A stretch of DNA of 64,000 bases from Karstenula rhodostoma CBS 690.94 (lineage: Eukaryota; Ascomycota; Dothideomycetes; Pleosporales; Didymosphaeriaceae). Made by a program: the position numbers and the translations under genes. The notes below the pieces were generated by a model. That model made no database searches, had not been told where the DNA came from, and saw nothing but the letters and a program-made list of their open reading frames with translations. The stretch is taken from contig MU001511.1 of the NCBI GenBank assembly GCA_010093485.1, forward strand, positions 434,001 to 498,000. The letters run 5' to 3'. The first letter of the stretch is position 1, and every line of letters begins with the position of its first letter. Positions 1 to 15,170 of this stretch are shown here, one piece after another.

Positions 1-1497
1 AAAACCGCCTTGTAAGCCGCAGGATTGCCGGCTTCAGCGCCATGAACTTCCGAGAGATCGAACATCTTAGGAAGAATCCCGATGGTGGTCTTTGCGATGC
101 GATAGTGATCAGTATCCTGAACTGCTGCCGCCTCGCTGGTCGTCAAAGGACTGTTCGGAGCTTCTACTCGGATTTCTTCGCTTTGGCCATTGGCGTAATT
201 GACACGCAACGCCAAACCTTCTTCCGAGCTCTCTGTACGTTGGCGTGATCCAGCCCGATCCGCGCCATCTAGAGACAAGATACTGGACTTTGTTCGTTTA
301 CGTTTTCGGCTCTTGTCCTTTACCCGGCGTTTGGAAGGCGCTTTGGAAGGTCCAGCTTCTTCCGTCTCTTCTGATGCGTCTGGGCTTCTCATCATGTCAA
401 AACTGTAGATGTAGTCTCCAGACCAGCTGACTATCAGCTCGTTTGGGTTTGCATCACTGATCTTGCATGAGGTAATATGCCCGTTGTCACGGCGCTTCAT
501 CTTCTGCTGCCCGTTGGGAGCAAACTTCTTGACGCATTGAGTGGCTTTGCCCAGCATTTCATCATCGTGCTGCGTTCCGACACTCGCGAATTTTGCGCCG
601 CGTTCGCGGAACATATCTCTCCCGAGCATCCGGCGGTCGTGGAGGAAGCAGTGTAAGTGCGCGCCACCAAGGGCGATGTAGTGCGGTTGTGACGGCGAGC
701 ATGAAACTGTATTCAGGTCCAAGTGGTACCGACTGTACGATATCAGGGGCGGAGGGACACTGTCAGATGCGTCGCTACCTGCAGCCCAACTTGGCATCAT
801 GCTGTCCCTCTGTGGCGGGTAGACCCTCGAAGGTTGTCTCACATCCCATTGCCTTACATCTCCGTCTTCGGAGCAGGTGAGAAAATAGAAGGGTGTGTCT
901 TCGGTTACAATCCGCTTCACTGTGTCCTTGTGACTTCTGAATGCCTTCGCATTGGTGTCTCCTTCGGTCAGGGTCAGGCCATCAGGCGCGCCTTGAATAC
1001 CCACGCGTCTCCTCGCTCCCTGTGAGCGACCCGAAGCTGCAGAACCAAACGCTGAGTGTCCCGAATGCTCAATATCGAATATGCGTACGTCGTCGGTGGC
1101 AGAGACGATGGTGCGGTCGTTGGAGTAGGGCATGAATTTTACAGAGAAGATGTTGCTCTGGTGGCCCGTCAAGATGGAGGTGGTGAGGCTGAATTGGGAT
1201 GTGGAGGACTCGGGCTGGTAGGAATGGATGTTGATGCGGTGGTCGTCGGAGCCAGAGGCCAACAGACGGCCAGACGTTGACCAGCTGGAACGGTTAGCAC
1301 AACGCGTAGATGGATCGAGGGGTGGAGCAGTACCAGAGAGCGTTCACGCATCCATTGTGGCCTTCGAGCTCGTTGACGATGTCCATGTCCTGCGCCCATT
1401 GTCTGTCGCCGTACAAGCCGAGCACGCTCGAATACCTCTTGTTTCGACCCGTGGCGACTTCCCGCTCCAACAGGCGGTCGTATACGCTATATTTCAT
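1..1497 (-). CDS. iqw1: Iqw1/DCAF6-like WD40-repeat protein (3' end outside window)
   Basis: WD40 protein of the Iqw1/DCAF6 (IQWD1) family. In animals these are substrate adaptors of the DDB1-CUL4 ubiquitin ligase. Exon 1 is 1497-1334. A 49-base intron (1333-1285, GTACTG..CTAAC..CAG) joins GCVNAL to CWSTSGRLLASGSDD. Exon 2 runs open from 1284 to the window edge, so the C-terminus is missing. Visible blades include ILTGHQSNIFSVKFMPYSND, FLTCSEDGDVRQWDV, the family landmark DRRMLG, and the late NELIVSWSGDYIYSFD, which matches the LVSYSSDYIYLFD region of DCAF6. After it comes a basic stretch rich in K/R (about 270-340), probably nuclear. The start is the first ATG whose frame reaches the conserved WD core; an upstream in-frame stretch (to 1614) lacks family features. 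It faces away from the kinase gene at 2793. Family assignment is confident; function is inferred from the family. Confidence 0.88.
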
Positions 1498-3826
<2,329 letters not shown>

Positions 3827-4848
3827 GCGCTGAGTTGTCACTCTTGAACCTTCGAGAGTTGACTAATGGGATGTTCTCAGATTCTTTGACGCAATCTCCA
3901 CTACAGGGCCCCTTTACTCAATTTTACTTCGGGTCCCGGTAACCCTAGGGACGCGGAACATGTTATGTCGGCACTCCTTGATTACGTGCCGTTGCTCTTG
4001 GGACCCACCAGTGGTTCTTGACATCACGACCTCTCCGCATCGACCCGGGCTTTACGAACGATGAAAAATCATCTACAGGCATCATTCACTCAGTCTTTGT
4101 TATACGAAAGGCCTCGATAAGACTACCTACTCCCCAAGAGGACTGGCGTTATGGAGTTGTCCTTTGGAGTACCCTTTCCGTGTCACGGTCCACGCTATCC
4201 ATAGGCATGCAGCGAGCATTATCTGCGCAATTGCGGTTTCTTTTCAAAACACGAGGCTAGTATCTTAGTAAACAGGGCAAAGGTAGCATTAATCGGGCAA
4301 TACAAATCTTTACAGACGCTTCCTTACTCGCTGCGTCTTCCTCGGTTCGATGCAGTCTCTGACTTCGGCGACGTGCTAGCTTCCCTGTCCTGCTTCGATT
4401 GTAACGCGGTCCCAATGTTGGATGGCTTGCATCGACCAAGTCCCTCCCAGCGCGGCCCCCCCCCCAATCTTTTCTGCCTTTACGGTACCCACGTTCTGCT
4501 TACGAGCTGCAGCAGACTAATCAACAGCAAGCCTCGCTTGCACGACAGACTTGAATAAGCTGGCGTAAAGACGCGGCTGGCGAATCGCGTCGGGGCGATG
4601 AGACTAGTGCGGAGGCCTGCTTTGTTCGTTGCGTGATAGCTTCGTCCGGACGTGTAGGTTTCTTGGAGGGGTATTTGGAAGGGTAGGCAGGAGGTTGAGT
4701 AAGCGGTGGGTATATAGAGGGGAGGTACGGGGTGAGGGTGGTAGAGCAGAGCAGAACAGAACAGAGCAGCAAGCAAGCAAGCAAAGCAAGCAGGGCAAAA
4801 CCACAAAGCACAGCAAGAAGACCACACACACGTACAACATCCCGAGCC
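3827..4848. other. Intergenic: kinase 3' region and upstream of catalase-like relic
   Basis: About 1 kb with no supported gene. It holds a run of ten C at 4456-4465 and a purine-rich CAGAG/AAGCAAGC microsatellite-like tract at about 4743-4797, just upstream of the catalase-like relic. Confidence 0.5.
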
Positions 4849-5656
4849 ATGCGTCTCTCCACCGACGCACAAACCCTCGAGACGAGCAACGGCCTCGTCG
4901 ATGCCATGCGCGGCGCCCAAGGCAGTTAACGTCTCCAAGAGCTTCCGACCTGCCCACGCGAAGGGCCACCTCCTGAGCGGCACCTTCACGCCCACGCCCA
5001 CGCCGCAGGCCTCCCTCCTCCCTCTCCACCGCCCCGCACTTCGCCCTCCCCTCGACCTCCCTCACCGTCCGCTTCTCCTCCTCCACAAACCTGCCCTCGA
5101 TCCCCGACACCGAGCCCACGGCCAACCCGCGCGGCCTCGCCATCCGCTTTACCCGGAGACGGTGCGCTTCGTGCACGACGCCAAGCCCAGCCCCGCGTCC
5201 TTCGCCACGGAGCGCTACTTCGGCGTCAACGCGTACGTCTTCAGCGACGCGGCGGGGCGCGAGACGCTCGTGCGGTACCGGATCGAGCCCGCGGCGGGCG
5301 TGCAGACGCTGGCGGCGGCGGAGCTCGCGCGCAGGGACGCCAGCTATCTCTTCGACGAGCTTGTGCCGCGGCTGGCGGGCGGGCCTGTGGTGTTTAGGCT
5401 GACGGTGCAGGTTGCGGGGGCGGATGATGCGACGGTGTTGTGGCCCGAGGACCGGGAGGTTGTGGAGTTGGGGCTGATTGGGATTGAGGAGAGTAAGGGG
5501 GAGGAGTCGCTGCGGGAGCAGAAGGAGATAGTTTTTGATCCTGTGCCGAGGGTTACGGGGGTCGCGACCAGTAAGGATCCGTTGTTGGATGTGAGGGCGA
5601 ATGTGTATTTGATTTCTGGGAGACAGAGGAGGGAGGCGGAGGTTGCGAAGGCTTGA
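4849..5656 (+). pseudogene. Broken SrpA-type catalase-like (haem peroxidase) gene
   Basis: Recognisable pieces of the small (about 330-350 aa) fungal catalase-related peroxidase family lie in three frames. The N-terminus, starting MRLSTDAQTLETSNGLVDAM from ATG 4849, hits a TAA at 4927-4929. SFRPAHAKGHLLSGTFTPTP, with the distal-His segment, follows in another frame from about 4938. LSTAPHFALPSTSLTVRFSS through NPRGLAIRF sits in the third frame (about 5018-5150). YPETVRFVHDAKPSPASFA and FGVNAYVF onward run to the TGA at 5656. Between GLAIRF and the AKPSPASFA block roughly 60 family residues are absent, including the usual HTDIIAHSTPFFPTRTG part. No GT..AG introns repair these breaks. I therefore call it a pseudogene; assembly indels could explain the frame changes but not the deletion. 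The C-terminal half (ATVLWPEDREVVELG, DPLLDVRANVYLISG) is still well preserved, suggesting recent loss. Confidence 0.75.
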
Positions 5657-8531
5657 GTAGTAGGCTGTGGTGGGGTGTTGCCTCTGTGGTTGTTCCATAG
5701 CTTAGCAAATCAGTACTATGTGCGCTACGGGGTCGGCTGGACTATAGGGTGTTTCTGAGTAGGATTTGTGATTGTTTCATAGCTGAGCATATCAGTAACA
5801 TGTGCGCTTTCCCCTCGCTCCTCACCATGTGTGTGTGATGAGATGCATGAGCCATGGAGGTAATCATTCCCGTGGAGGTCGTTCGAATTGCAGTCGGAAG
5901 TGATCCAAGCGTTATACCTCGTGCAAGGACTGTGATCATCCCGCTGTAAAGGCCGTATCGCGCACATGGTACGGAGTTCGCAAATGGCCGACCCGCTTCA
6001 TGAAACGAACTTATCACGCCTCTCAAGATCCAGACTACGCGGCGTGCGGCCAAGGATTCGTTATAGGAAGCAGCATCCATGGTCGATTGTCCATTCCAGG
6101 TTTAGTTGGTTGCGGTTACTTCTGGCTCCAGGTGGAGCCTCAGCTCGTGGTACTTGTGGCGTGAGCAGATGTTGTGCAAACATGAACGGTATCACGTATC
6201 CTAGGGGGATTCTGACCACCACGCGTCCCTCGATGAGAGTAGGTAGGGTAGCCATGATCATCCGCTTGAAACAGCAAGTAGCCGATATCCAATCGCTATC
6301 GATGCTGGATTTGTCGTTGGCTCGTTGTGATTGTCCATGAGTCATGGTTGCTGAAGTGACACCACGATGCCAGAGTCGAGATCAATGCTTGATATACAAT
6401 GTCAATTGGATTTCGATTCCGCAGAAATACCATTGTACGGTCGAGACAGCCGGTATCGAGGATGCTGAGCATTGAATCACGATATTGATGCTCGGGCGCA
6501 TACGCATGTGCTGCGTTCGTCACAGGCTCAAAGCAAACCCAAAAACAGTATGTTGATCGTGTGGCGTTTCTGTTGCTTCATGTTGTCGACCCTGGTCACG
6601 CCACTTGTACGTGTGTATTCGAACACTCGGTTGCGGGTATTCAGATACGAGCGCAGGAAGCCCTCAGTGAACAGGGAATTGACGGCGAATCCGAGCCGTT
6701 ATGCGGGGTGCAGACGATCCACGGCCCAGTCGACCAGGAATTCGCGAGGCCCCTGCAAACTAATTATCGTTTTCCTGTCCAATGGCATGGTCGAACAATT
6801 CTTTGTCCTGCACAACAAGCATTTTGCATCACAACAGGATGCTCTTAAGGCCTCAAGAGTTCAAGGATGGACAGCAGTTCTGACTGCAGCATTGGGTCAT
6901 GAACACAGTATTAGCCGAAAGTCAATTTTCGGGCGACGCGTCGAGAGCTGGCAACGCCCTATGCCTGGACGAGTCACCCTTCCGCACGAACTCATTTCGA
7001 AGTTGGTTTGGCAACGCCTGATGCCGCGAGCATGGGATAAGATAGAGCCACCGGGCAGCTGGGGCAAGCGACAATGGTGTGTGGACGAGGCAGGTAAGAG
7101 GCCCAGGGTGATGGCATAGCCCGCGTGTCGGTGAGATGAACGCCCCAGGACATGAGTGAGCACGACGCGTTATGCATGCGGAAAGATTTCGTATCACGAT
7201 GCGGTAAGGCTGGCCGAAGTCGTTTCCGTGCCGAAGCAGCTCAGAGCGAAGCGTTGAGGTGGCACGGCGACGGGGGATGCGAACACGTCGCACAGGAGCG
7301 CTTTGTCTTTGCATGAAGCGTTGCAAGCACAGCTGGTAGCACGATGGTGATGGTCGAGGTAACAAAGGAATGTGGAGTGTGGTTTTGCTTTTGCTTTTGG
7401 CTGTTGGGCGGATATGAATAGATGGGAGGGTCTGCGCGGACGGGTTGCGTCGCCAATGGCAATCCTCCTAGCGAGCCACTAAGCCGGTGAGCTGGCAGCA
7501 ACGTCTTGGTTGTCGGTTTTCTTGTCCTCACAGACGGCTGGCCTGGATGACAGATGGTCGTATTCGCAACGGTCATAGGAGAACCTGGTTAGCTGTTCTA
7601 TACTCGGCCTGCCTGCAGCCATAATGGCAGTGCCCCCAACGCAAGCCTCTCGACGCCATTGCACGGCTATAGGGTCGAAATACCCACCATGTCGCCAGTC
7701 GAGTTCAGGTCATGCTGATAGAGTGCAGACGCCGGCTTATGTTAAGCGCGAGCGGGCATGGGTGAGGGCGGGACGAGGTGTGTGTGCTCCGTGTATATGT
7801 ATACACCTGGAGTGTCGCAAGGTCAGTGCTACTCCCGCAGTGTCTCTTTCTGTAGCTCGTGAGCCTTGCAACTTGTTGGACGAGCTTCTCTTTCTACGCG
7901 CCGAAAACCTTGTCCACCTTTCTCGCCGTTGCCCAGGTAGCACCAAAGCCAGCGCCACTTCCCTCCACCAGCTACATTTGCTGCTTGTGTCACGTTACCG
8001 CAAACGCACTCCCTGCGCTGTACTTCACGCGCTACCCCAAACCGGGTAGCCAGACGCTCCTCGAGGACACGCTCGCGGCATAACGTGGCCCACATTCCGG
8101 CTGCGCGTGTGGAACTACCGCCGACCCTTTCACTCAGCCGCCTGTCTCGATCGTTGAAGCTGCCTGTCTCTCTTTGGCATCCGGCACGCACGTGAGGTGA
8201 GCGCTCTCAAGTAAGCTGTCACACCTCCCGGGCACGCCCTTCTCGAGAGACGCGACCAGTGGAAGCTTTGCTGGCGTGCTTCGCTCGTTCACGCGGCAGC
8301 CCGAGTCACAAACAACCTCACCGCAGCCCTACCGCGCAGAGTCAGCCAACCTTCCATCGCACGGAACCTTTCAGCACACACTCACACGCTGGTCCATGTG
8401 TCCGGTCACCTGAAAAGAGCCCGGCGTACTCTTGCCGCCGCTCATTGCATCACACCATTCTCTCTGGCGATAGCAATTTCGACCGAGCACTGTCTCCCAC
8501 CGCTTTCCGCCGGCCCACTCCTTGCTTCACC
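5657..8531. other. 2.9-kb gene-free stretch
   Basis: No family-recognisable frame on either strand. The longest plus-strand frame (6472-7119, 215 codons) shows no domain, signal peptide or plausible splice partners and I do not call it. The last few hundred bases should be leader and promoter of the receptor gene that begins at 8532. Confidence 0.5.
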
Positions 8532-10049
8532 ATGGTCCTTTCCGCCAGAGAGATGCTGGCCATTCAGGTCTCTGAGCGGACCATGTCCGTCCTGAGTATT
8601 TTGGGTTCACTGTTTATCATATCCACTTTCCTTCGATGGCACTACTTTCGGAAGCCTATCAACCGCTTGGTCTTCTACGCATCCTTCGGCAACATGTTAA
8701 CCAACATCGCCACTCTGATTTCAACCTCCGCTCTGCCCAGTCAGAGTGCACCGTTCTACACTCTGTGCGAGTTTCAAGGCATCTTGATCCAATGGTCCGT
8801 TGACATCTCCCCGTCATGATACCTGCTGACTCCCTTCAGGTTCATGATGGCAGACACTTTGTGGGTCTTTAGCATGGCGCTGAATGTTATGTTAGTGTTC
8901 TTCCGTGGTTATGATTCGAGACAGCTACTCCGACTCGAAAAGTGGTACCTGATTTTCAGCTATGGTGGACCCGGAGTCATCGCTATCGCATACATAATCA
9001 TGAACCACCATGGAGAGAACGCGAAGAAGATAATCGGTCCTGCAACCATCTGGTGTTGGGTTGGCAAAGATGTCGAATGGATGCGAATCGCCTTCTTTTA
9101 CGCCCCTATCTGGTAAGCACACTACCGACTGCCGTCATCTCAATGTCATCTAACAGCAAAAAGGGTCATCATTGGCGCCACTATGTGCATCTATATCGCC
9201 ACCGGACGTCAAATCTTCAAAAAGCGTGCGGAGCTTCGATCCTTCTCCAAGATACCCGATCAAGAGATAGGCAGCACGCTCACCAATCCTTTCACCGCAA
9301 TGGACTTCCGAAACATCAAGGTTGAAACCGAGATGAAGGTAGAAACTTCATACAAAACTACATCCATTGACCAGGAGTCGCTCGCGGCGTACCCGCCCTC
9401 ACGTGGCTCGTTCTCCAGCACCAAGGAATTGTCCGAGCCAGCAGATGTCTCTTTCGATAACGTAAAAGCCTCTGCCCGGCGCGAAGATGGGCCTCGCACA
9501 GGATACAAAGCTACCGCTTTCGCTACCAGTCAGGCACCCGGCGCACGCGTGAAGCAATCCCGGTCCTTCTCAAACACCCAACACAACCCCAACCGGCGTC
9601 GGACTGCTGCGATGGAGGGCAACGCTGCGGCATGGGGCTACTTCAAAGTAGCTTTCCTCATGTTTGCCGCGCTGTTCATCGTCTGGGTGCCTTCGACCGT
9701 CAACCGCCTCCAGCAGTTCATCGACAAGGAACACTCCATCTTCGGACTGAACTTGGCCTCCGCCTTGGTCCTGCCTCTCCAAGGCTTCTGGAACTCCATG
9801 ATATACATCTCGACGACGTGGCCCGAATGTAAGCGCGCTCTAGCCGACTCCCTAGACGCGCTGTCCAGCCGTAGGGCCGCCCGGAACCGGCGTCCATACG
9901 AAAAGAAGAAGTTCAATACCTCGACTACGAATCAGATGCAGGGTTTTGAAGCCCCGATACCGCTCAGTACGGTCAGGACGAGGCCGGAATCGCAACGGTG
10001 TCTGCAGTCCATGTCTAGCGCGGAGAGCGTCAGGGCGGCCGCCGCTTGA
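8532..10049 (+). CDS. Seven-transmembrane receptor, Git3/cAMP-receptor-like class
   Basis: Plasma-membrane G-protein-coupled receptor of the fungal carbon-sensing/cAMP-receptor-like group (GprH/GprI-like). Three exons: 8532-8794, 8840-9112, 9164-10049, giving 473 aa. The introns of 45 and 51 bases are both phase 2; the second has CTAAC before an AAG acceptor, which restores the frame as APIW-VIIGATMCIY. Seven hydrophobic segments: about 18-36, 46-68, 80-106, 122-142, 166-192, 333-358 and 370-395. TM5 and TM6 are separated by a long third intracellular loop (about 193-330) rich in Ser/Thr/Arg, as in this class. The C-terminal tail is basic. Ligand unknown; glucose or other carbon sources acting through G-alpha and adenylate cyclase is inference from the class. 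The ATG is chosen because TM1 follows directly; upstream in-frame sequence is low-complexity leader. Confidence 0.87.
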
Positions 10050-13042
10050 AGCAAGTCACGGTGCTGCTTCCTGCTAGGCTCAGTCTCACGTGTGCATTAC
10101 GCTGTTTGACCATGACGCCGTGCGGCGGGACATGTTGCGCAGAGTATGGGGACACGTTTCCCGTAGATGCGGAAAAAGCTGTTTTGTATAGCTCGGGCTA
10201 CCATCTTGTAGCATAGTCAGGGCTTCGGCCACACAATGTGAAGCTGTCTTGTATATGAACTGATGGGTCGATTCTCAAGTGAAGTAAGTCATGGATGTAC
10301 GCCGCTGTTGTCTTCGTGGTCAGTAGAGTGGACACGGAATATCGCTGTACTTGCACAGCTGCCTCACAGATGTGGCCGTGATCGGGATTGGGGACTACAT
10401 GCAGACATGGTTTCCCGGTGATGTAGACGCCGGGTGGCAGTACAACCTTCATCATGCACTGGAGAACGAGCATCCGTGTCCAGATTTGATCAATGACTCT
10501 ATATACTCTCGACCTTCAGTTTCCAAAGGTCAACACTGCTGCCGCGCTCGTTGAGCTTCCCTCTGAAACTACAAAGTGTATCTCATTAGTAATATAGCCT
10601 ACTTCTATCTCATGGGATCTCGACCACACTTCCACTGCGTATGGAACCTCAATTAGCGCTACATAGGCGATGCGTCTAGAAAAGTAAGACTGGATATATC
10701 ACTCGTATCTCCGCACCGAGAAACCCTATGCACATGCCAGATTTCTATATTACAAGTTTCTTATGCCTTATCACCGCATATGAACACCGCGGAGGCACCG
10801 TGCACATGTAGGATAGACACGATAGAGTGACGGGTGATTAAATAAGCTACTTCGCAAATCTCTCTATAGAGAAATGCTACCAGGCCATTTTTCAAAAACA
10901 TCCAGCCAGAACCACCACCAGCTCGTCCTAGAGCCACCATCAAAGTTCGACCAAGCCCTCCACCCGTATAGCCCATCAGCAAAAACGCCAACTCTGCCAC
11001 CAAACCCACACCCACTGTACCTGCCTTCCCCCATCAAAAACGTCTCTGCTCACCACATCACCACTCATCCGTCAATCCAACCACCACAGCCACGAGAACC
11101 GCAGACCTCCCACCTATCACGACATCTCCATCCACCCCCCGCACCTCACAAACAACAACCCCACACGCTACAGTGCCGACATACACCGCCCCTGGCAGAA
11201 AGACACTAGTCTCCAGCCAGAGAGCAAAACAGCCGCTGTCAGCTTCGTCTCCGTCTTCTTCCACCACCAGCATCCGCGCTACACGACGAGTACTAAAACA
11301 CCCGGCCAGCAGGAATACACCACGGGCGGCCTGACGTCCATCCGCCCCGGGACCGTAGACTGCGTCACTGACGTCACCCACCCGCGCCGCCCAGACAGCC
11401 ACCATAGCTGAGCTTAGGTGCGTAAGCCGGGGGGCTTCTACATCGCGCTAGTTTGGCTGGGTCGGTAGCGGTTCTGTTAGCGATTCCATGAGCAGCTTAC
11501 GTTATGTTACGTAGGAGAAGGCCAGTCTGGCAGCTTCTTGGTTCCATGCTAGTGTTGAGGGGTTGTTGGGGTAGGGTGTGCGAGGAAAGTGTTATTGCGA
11601 AGGAATCCGCAATACAGCTTTAGACAGTGGCAGTTCATTGTATCTTCGGTTACGAAGCCTTTGTTGGATTTCAACACTTCCCCGCAAAATCCGCAGCTGC
11701 TTTTGTTCAGAACGCTTCTCCCCTGGCGATAAGGACCGCGCGGTTTGATGTCATGATAACTGTAGAGCTGGTAGCTGTTGACTGGTTTCGAAGGAGTATG
11801 TCCAAGTTGAGCCATCTCACTAACAACATAGTTCTTACGGTGAGGATACATCAGTGACGCGTTCCGCTTCGACAGCCTCAAAATGCGACACCATCAATTA
11901 TCGAGAGGTAACAACCAAATTCAAGCCCACTATGAGATCTACGAGCCTTATTCCTTCGAAGTCGCTTGGGTGATATAGAGCTGCTTCGGGCATGAATCTG
12001 TATCTGCTCCAATTCGCAATCCGGCTCGTTTTTCAGCAATGCCATTGACGGAAGACCCTCGGCTTTTTGTGGAAGCGCTGGGGATGTCCGTACGTGAAAC
12101 ATGGCATGCCTCATCCACGCCTGAGGTGAGGATCGCCTGAGATCTTCAAAGGGCCGATTCTTCACCGCGTGAGGAAGATGTTATTTGTCAAGTGACCTTT
12201 GGGCCGCGCATTTTACCGGGTGCCGGCGGTGCTGCGACTGAGCGGTCAGACCTCATGGTACCTGAATGAGGCTGAGTGGTGTCGGATGCTCCTCTCACCA
12301 CTGCCGAGCATGTGGCTCTTGTCCAGCACTGCATAGCGCCGAGTGGCTCCGGATTTGCGTGTTCCTCTTCAAAAGCAAGTTTCTTGTGTTGGACGACGTC
12401 GGAGATGGATAGATATTGGTGGCATTGTTTTGCGCCAAGTGGGGCTCTCACACGCTGCACCGTACCAAGGGACGTTGCACGCGAGATCTGAGGAGTAGGG
12501 TGGGTCTACATGTGTGCAATGATGTCAGCATGGGTTTTTTACGCGCCCAACGATGTGCCAACGCATGATACCGCGGGGTCCTTGGCATTGGGCGCGTTCG
12601 AACGCGTTGACCAACAGACAGGCCAGTGCGGAATGGCCCGTGTTCAGTCAGTTAGCCGCGCGGGAGATCGGAGAGTTGGCGGCGGTGCAGGTGAGGCTCA
12701 GATTTGAGTAGCAGATGTTGTTGAGAACGTGAAGACGGCACCAACGGTGAGACGGAAGCGGTCAGCAGAGTGGGGGCGATGTTAGCAGGGATCACCCGAG
12801 TTTGGTGGGAGTGGGAACTGAACTTCTCAAGACGCGTTGTGGCCGGATTACTACCTTCATGAACGAGAACAGCGTTGACTCCGTCTGTCATTCATTGCAC
12901 AGACGCTGGGATGTTACCAAATACGGCATTGATATCCTTGTTCCGGCACATGTGCTTGAATTAAGATAGCTATCATCTCTCCAGAAGACTCAAGGCATAG
13001 CAGACGCCCAGAATGTCAGATGAAAGTCACAGAAGACGATGG

Positions 13043-13602
13043 CTAGGCAAAGCAAAGTCGGTACCGGAACACTGTACATGCCGTGGCCATGCAGTTTGAG
13101 GAGAATGAGAATTGTGGTGGTGGTGAGATCGTATTCGGCTGCCGATGCGCAACATGGTAGGGATCTCCAGAAACAGGGATGTTCAAGTCCGTGCGCGGCT
13201 TGACAAGATACTGCACGGTTCGCAAACAATCACGTACATGACAAGCGTCGAAAAACGGACGGACCCCGCGCGCGGGCAATCCGCTGCAGGTCAAATTGGC
13301 GGTGAGACATGCTGTTAAGCCGAAGCATCTCATATGGCACGGCAGGCGAGACTTGAAGGTGTGCTCTTGAAAGGAGTGCTGGGGCGTGGCGATGGGCTGG
13401 ACGAGGCCCCAGATGAGGAAGACGGTAGCCTGCACCGTAGCATGCACCGCCTCGATGGCGTCGATGAGAAGGGCTGTCGTCGAGAGTGGCACAACTGAGA
13501 AGAGTATCACGGTCCAGCCGTCGAACAGTTGCAATTCGGGAAGGGTTGGAGGTATCGCACAAGGCGCGATGCTGGCATGGTGTTGAGGGGCATTGGTGCG
13601 GG
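13043..13602 (-). CDS. Possible membrane-protein exon, unknown
   Basis: A minus-strand open frame beginning TNAPQHHASIAPC contains two hydrophobic stretches, WTVILFSVVPLSTTALLI and ATVFLIWGLVQPIA. Codons in its first 200 bases prefer C/G at third positions, as real genes in this window do. A GTAGGT donor at 13792, CTAAC, and an AAG acceptor ending at 13603 could join it to an upstream frame. However, I found no convincing ATG and no family, and the 3' half looks non-coding. Treat the limits as those of the open frame, not as a gene model. Confidence 0.2.
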
Positions 13603-14665
13603 CTTAGTCGGTTGGTGGAGTTAGTTCGGCTATGCAGTAGCGCCTTCCTTCTTTTTCGAAACGGGCAAGTGGGGTCGAGGATTTTATATCGACACCTGTG
13701 CAGATGCCGTCGTTCCGCGCCCGTGCCAGTACCACGCAAGCCATGTTGGTTGCACGCATCGCCAGATTGTGTCGCAAGGGGCCCAAACCTACTGTCAGAA
13801 AACGAAGGCGTTGATGCCCGCGTAGGCTGTGGGACGTGGGTGGGTGTGGTCGGCTCGTATGGCGGCGCGGTCGAATCGGGACGAAAAGGACGCTTGGCAG
13901 AAGATTCAAGGGTCTCTTCGCCAAAGCGCGAAGCTTGGTGCACCCTGACGACCGCGGTAGCCGCACGAGCGCGTACACAGTAGGGAGACAAGTTCCATGC
14001 TCCCCATCATCGTGTGGTGATGCTGCTGTCTTCGTTTGATTGCCTGAGGTCATCTGATGGCTGGGAGTGGGATGCCGGGCCTGGGCGTGCAGAGTGTTTG
14101 CAGAGGCTGGCCTCTTCGATGCGGCGGCATGGAAAGCGCCCACGGCGGCCCTCGCCCTCGCGCACGCCCAGGGAGCCGATAAAGGAGGTGAGCCCATGCC
14201 ATGCGATGCGACCATGGACAGGAACCGTCATCTCGTGCAACGGCGAGGTGGCTGGTCGCAGCGCGTTCGTCGGGCAGGCTGGGTAGCCACAACAGTGTAC
14301 TGTGTGCATGCTGGCCCTCTGATCAGACTGCGCCCACGGTTCTCAGCGCAGAATGGCGTCACGTACCGCTGCTGTAGGTGTGCTGCCGTCCCACATTGGA
14401 GATTGATACTGGCTAGCGCGGCGGCCAAGGCTCTGCGAGTGCAGGAGTGCAGGGAAGCTTGACCACACGCGAGGCCCATGGACGGCGCCGCGCCGGAGTT
14501 GCTGTCTGTGTCCTTTACTGCCGGCGCAGGGTTGCCGAGCACCACGAGCACCGTCGACCGGAGGGCAACGAGCGCGAGGGTGGTGTAGGGAGGAGCGTTT
14601 CCCGGCGGGCAGTGGTGGGCAGCGGTGGGACGCGCGGGCAGCAGGCGGTCGAGCACTGAGCAGGC

Positions 14666-14703
14666 CAGCTGTCGAGCTGTCGAGCTGTCCACAGTGTCCA
14701 CAG
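14666..14703. repeat. Short tandem repeat (GCTGTCGA-type)
   Basis: Imperfect tandem units of GCTGTCGA followed by two copies of TCCACAG-like sequence. Small and probably neutral. Confidence 0.6.
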
Positions 14704-15052
14704 TAGCGCGATGGATTTTTGCTCAGGCTCGGTTGGTGACAGGGAGCCGCGGGCTGCTAGCGCCTCCAGCACTGCGGCGGCGCGGGCGAGGCCTGTGGTT
14801 GGCGCATGCGGCATGACTAGACGGGCCAAGGTTGTAGCGACTGAGCAGAACGACTCCAGGCCGCTGGTGAGGCTGGCAGCAGCAGCGTGCATCTTCCTGG
14901 CCCATTCGCCGCGGCTCCCGTTGCACTCGTCTGGTGCACACTTGCTCGACTAGGCTCGAGTCGTGTGGAGCCCCTTCCTCTCGAACCGTTCGGAACAGGG
15001 CCAATCTAATTTCTCTACATACGACCACTCCCCGCCGCGCACCTCGGCCTTC

Positions 15053-15096
15053 GCTGTTGTTGTTGCTGTTGTTGTTGCTGTCGTCGTCGTCGTCGG
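15053..15096. repeat. GTT/GCT/GTC trinucleotide microsatellite
   Basis: Runs of GTTGTTGTTGCT followed by five GTC-type units. It lies in the presumed long leader or promoter of the LRR gene. Confidence 0.9.
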
Positions 15097-15144
15097 AGCT
15101 TCGACGCCTGCCACCGCCTGACAATCCCCCTGCAGTCGTCAGAT

Positions 15145-15170
15145 TGTGTGCGTGTGTGTGTGTGTGTGCG
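15145..15170. repeat. GT dinucleotide microsatellite
   Basis: A TG/GT run of about 26 bases with one C interruption, in the non-coding stretch before the LRR gene. Confidence 0.9.

Noticed and set aside
4604..5698. A 364-codon open frame on the minus strand
   Set aside because: It lies antisense to the catalase-like relic, is Arg-rich and low-complexity, and has no family features; GC-rich coding DNA commonly gives such shadow frames.
13230..13991. A 253-codon minus-strand frame
   Set aside because: It has no ATG at its start, overlaps the hydrophobic frame in another phase, and shows no recognisable domain.
15010..15045. ACATACGACCACTCC, resembling the start of fungal 5S rRNA
   Set aside because: Similarity stops after about a dozen bases and no 5S internal control region follows.
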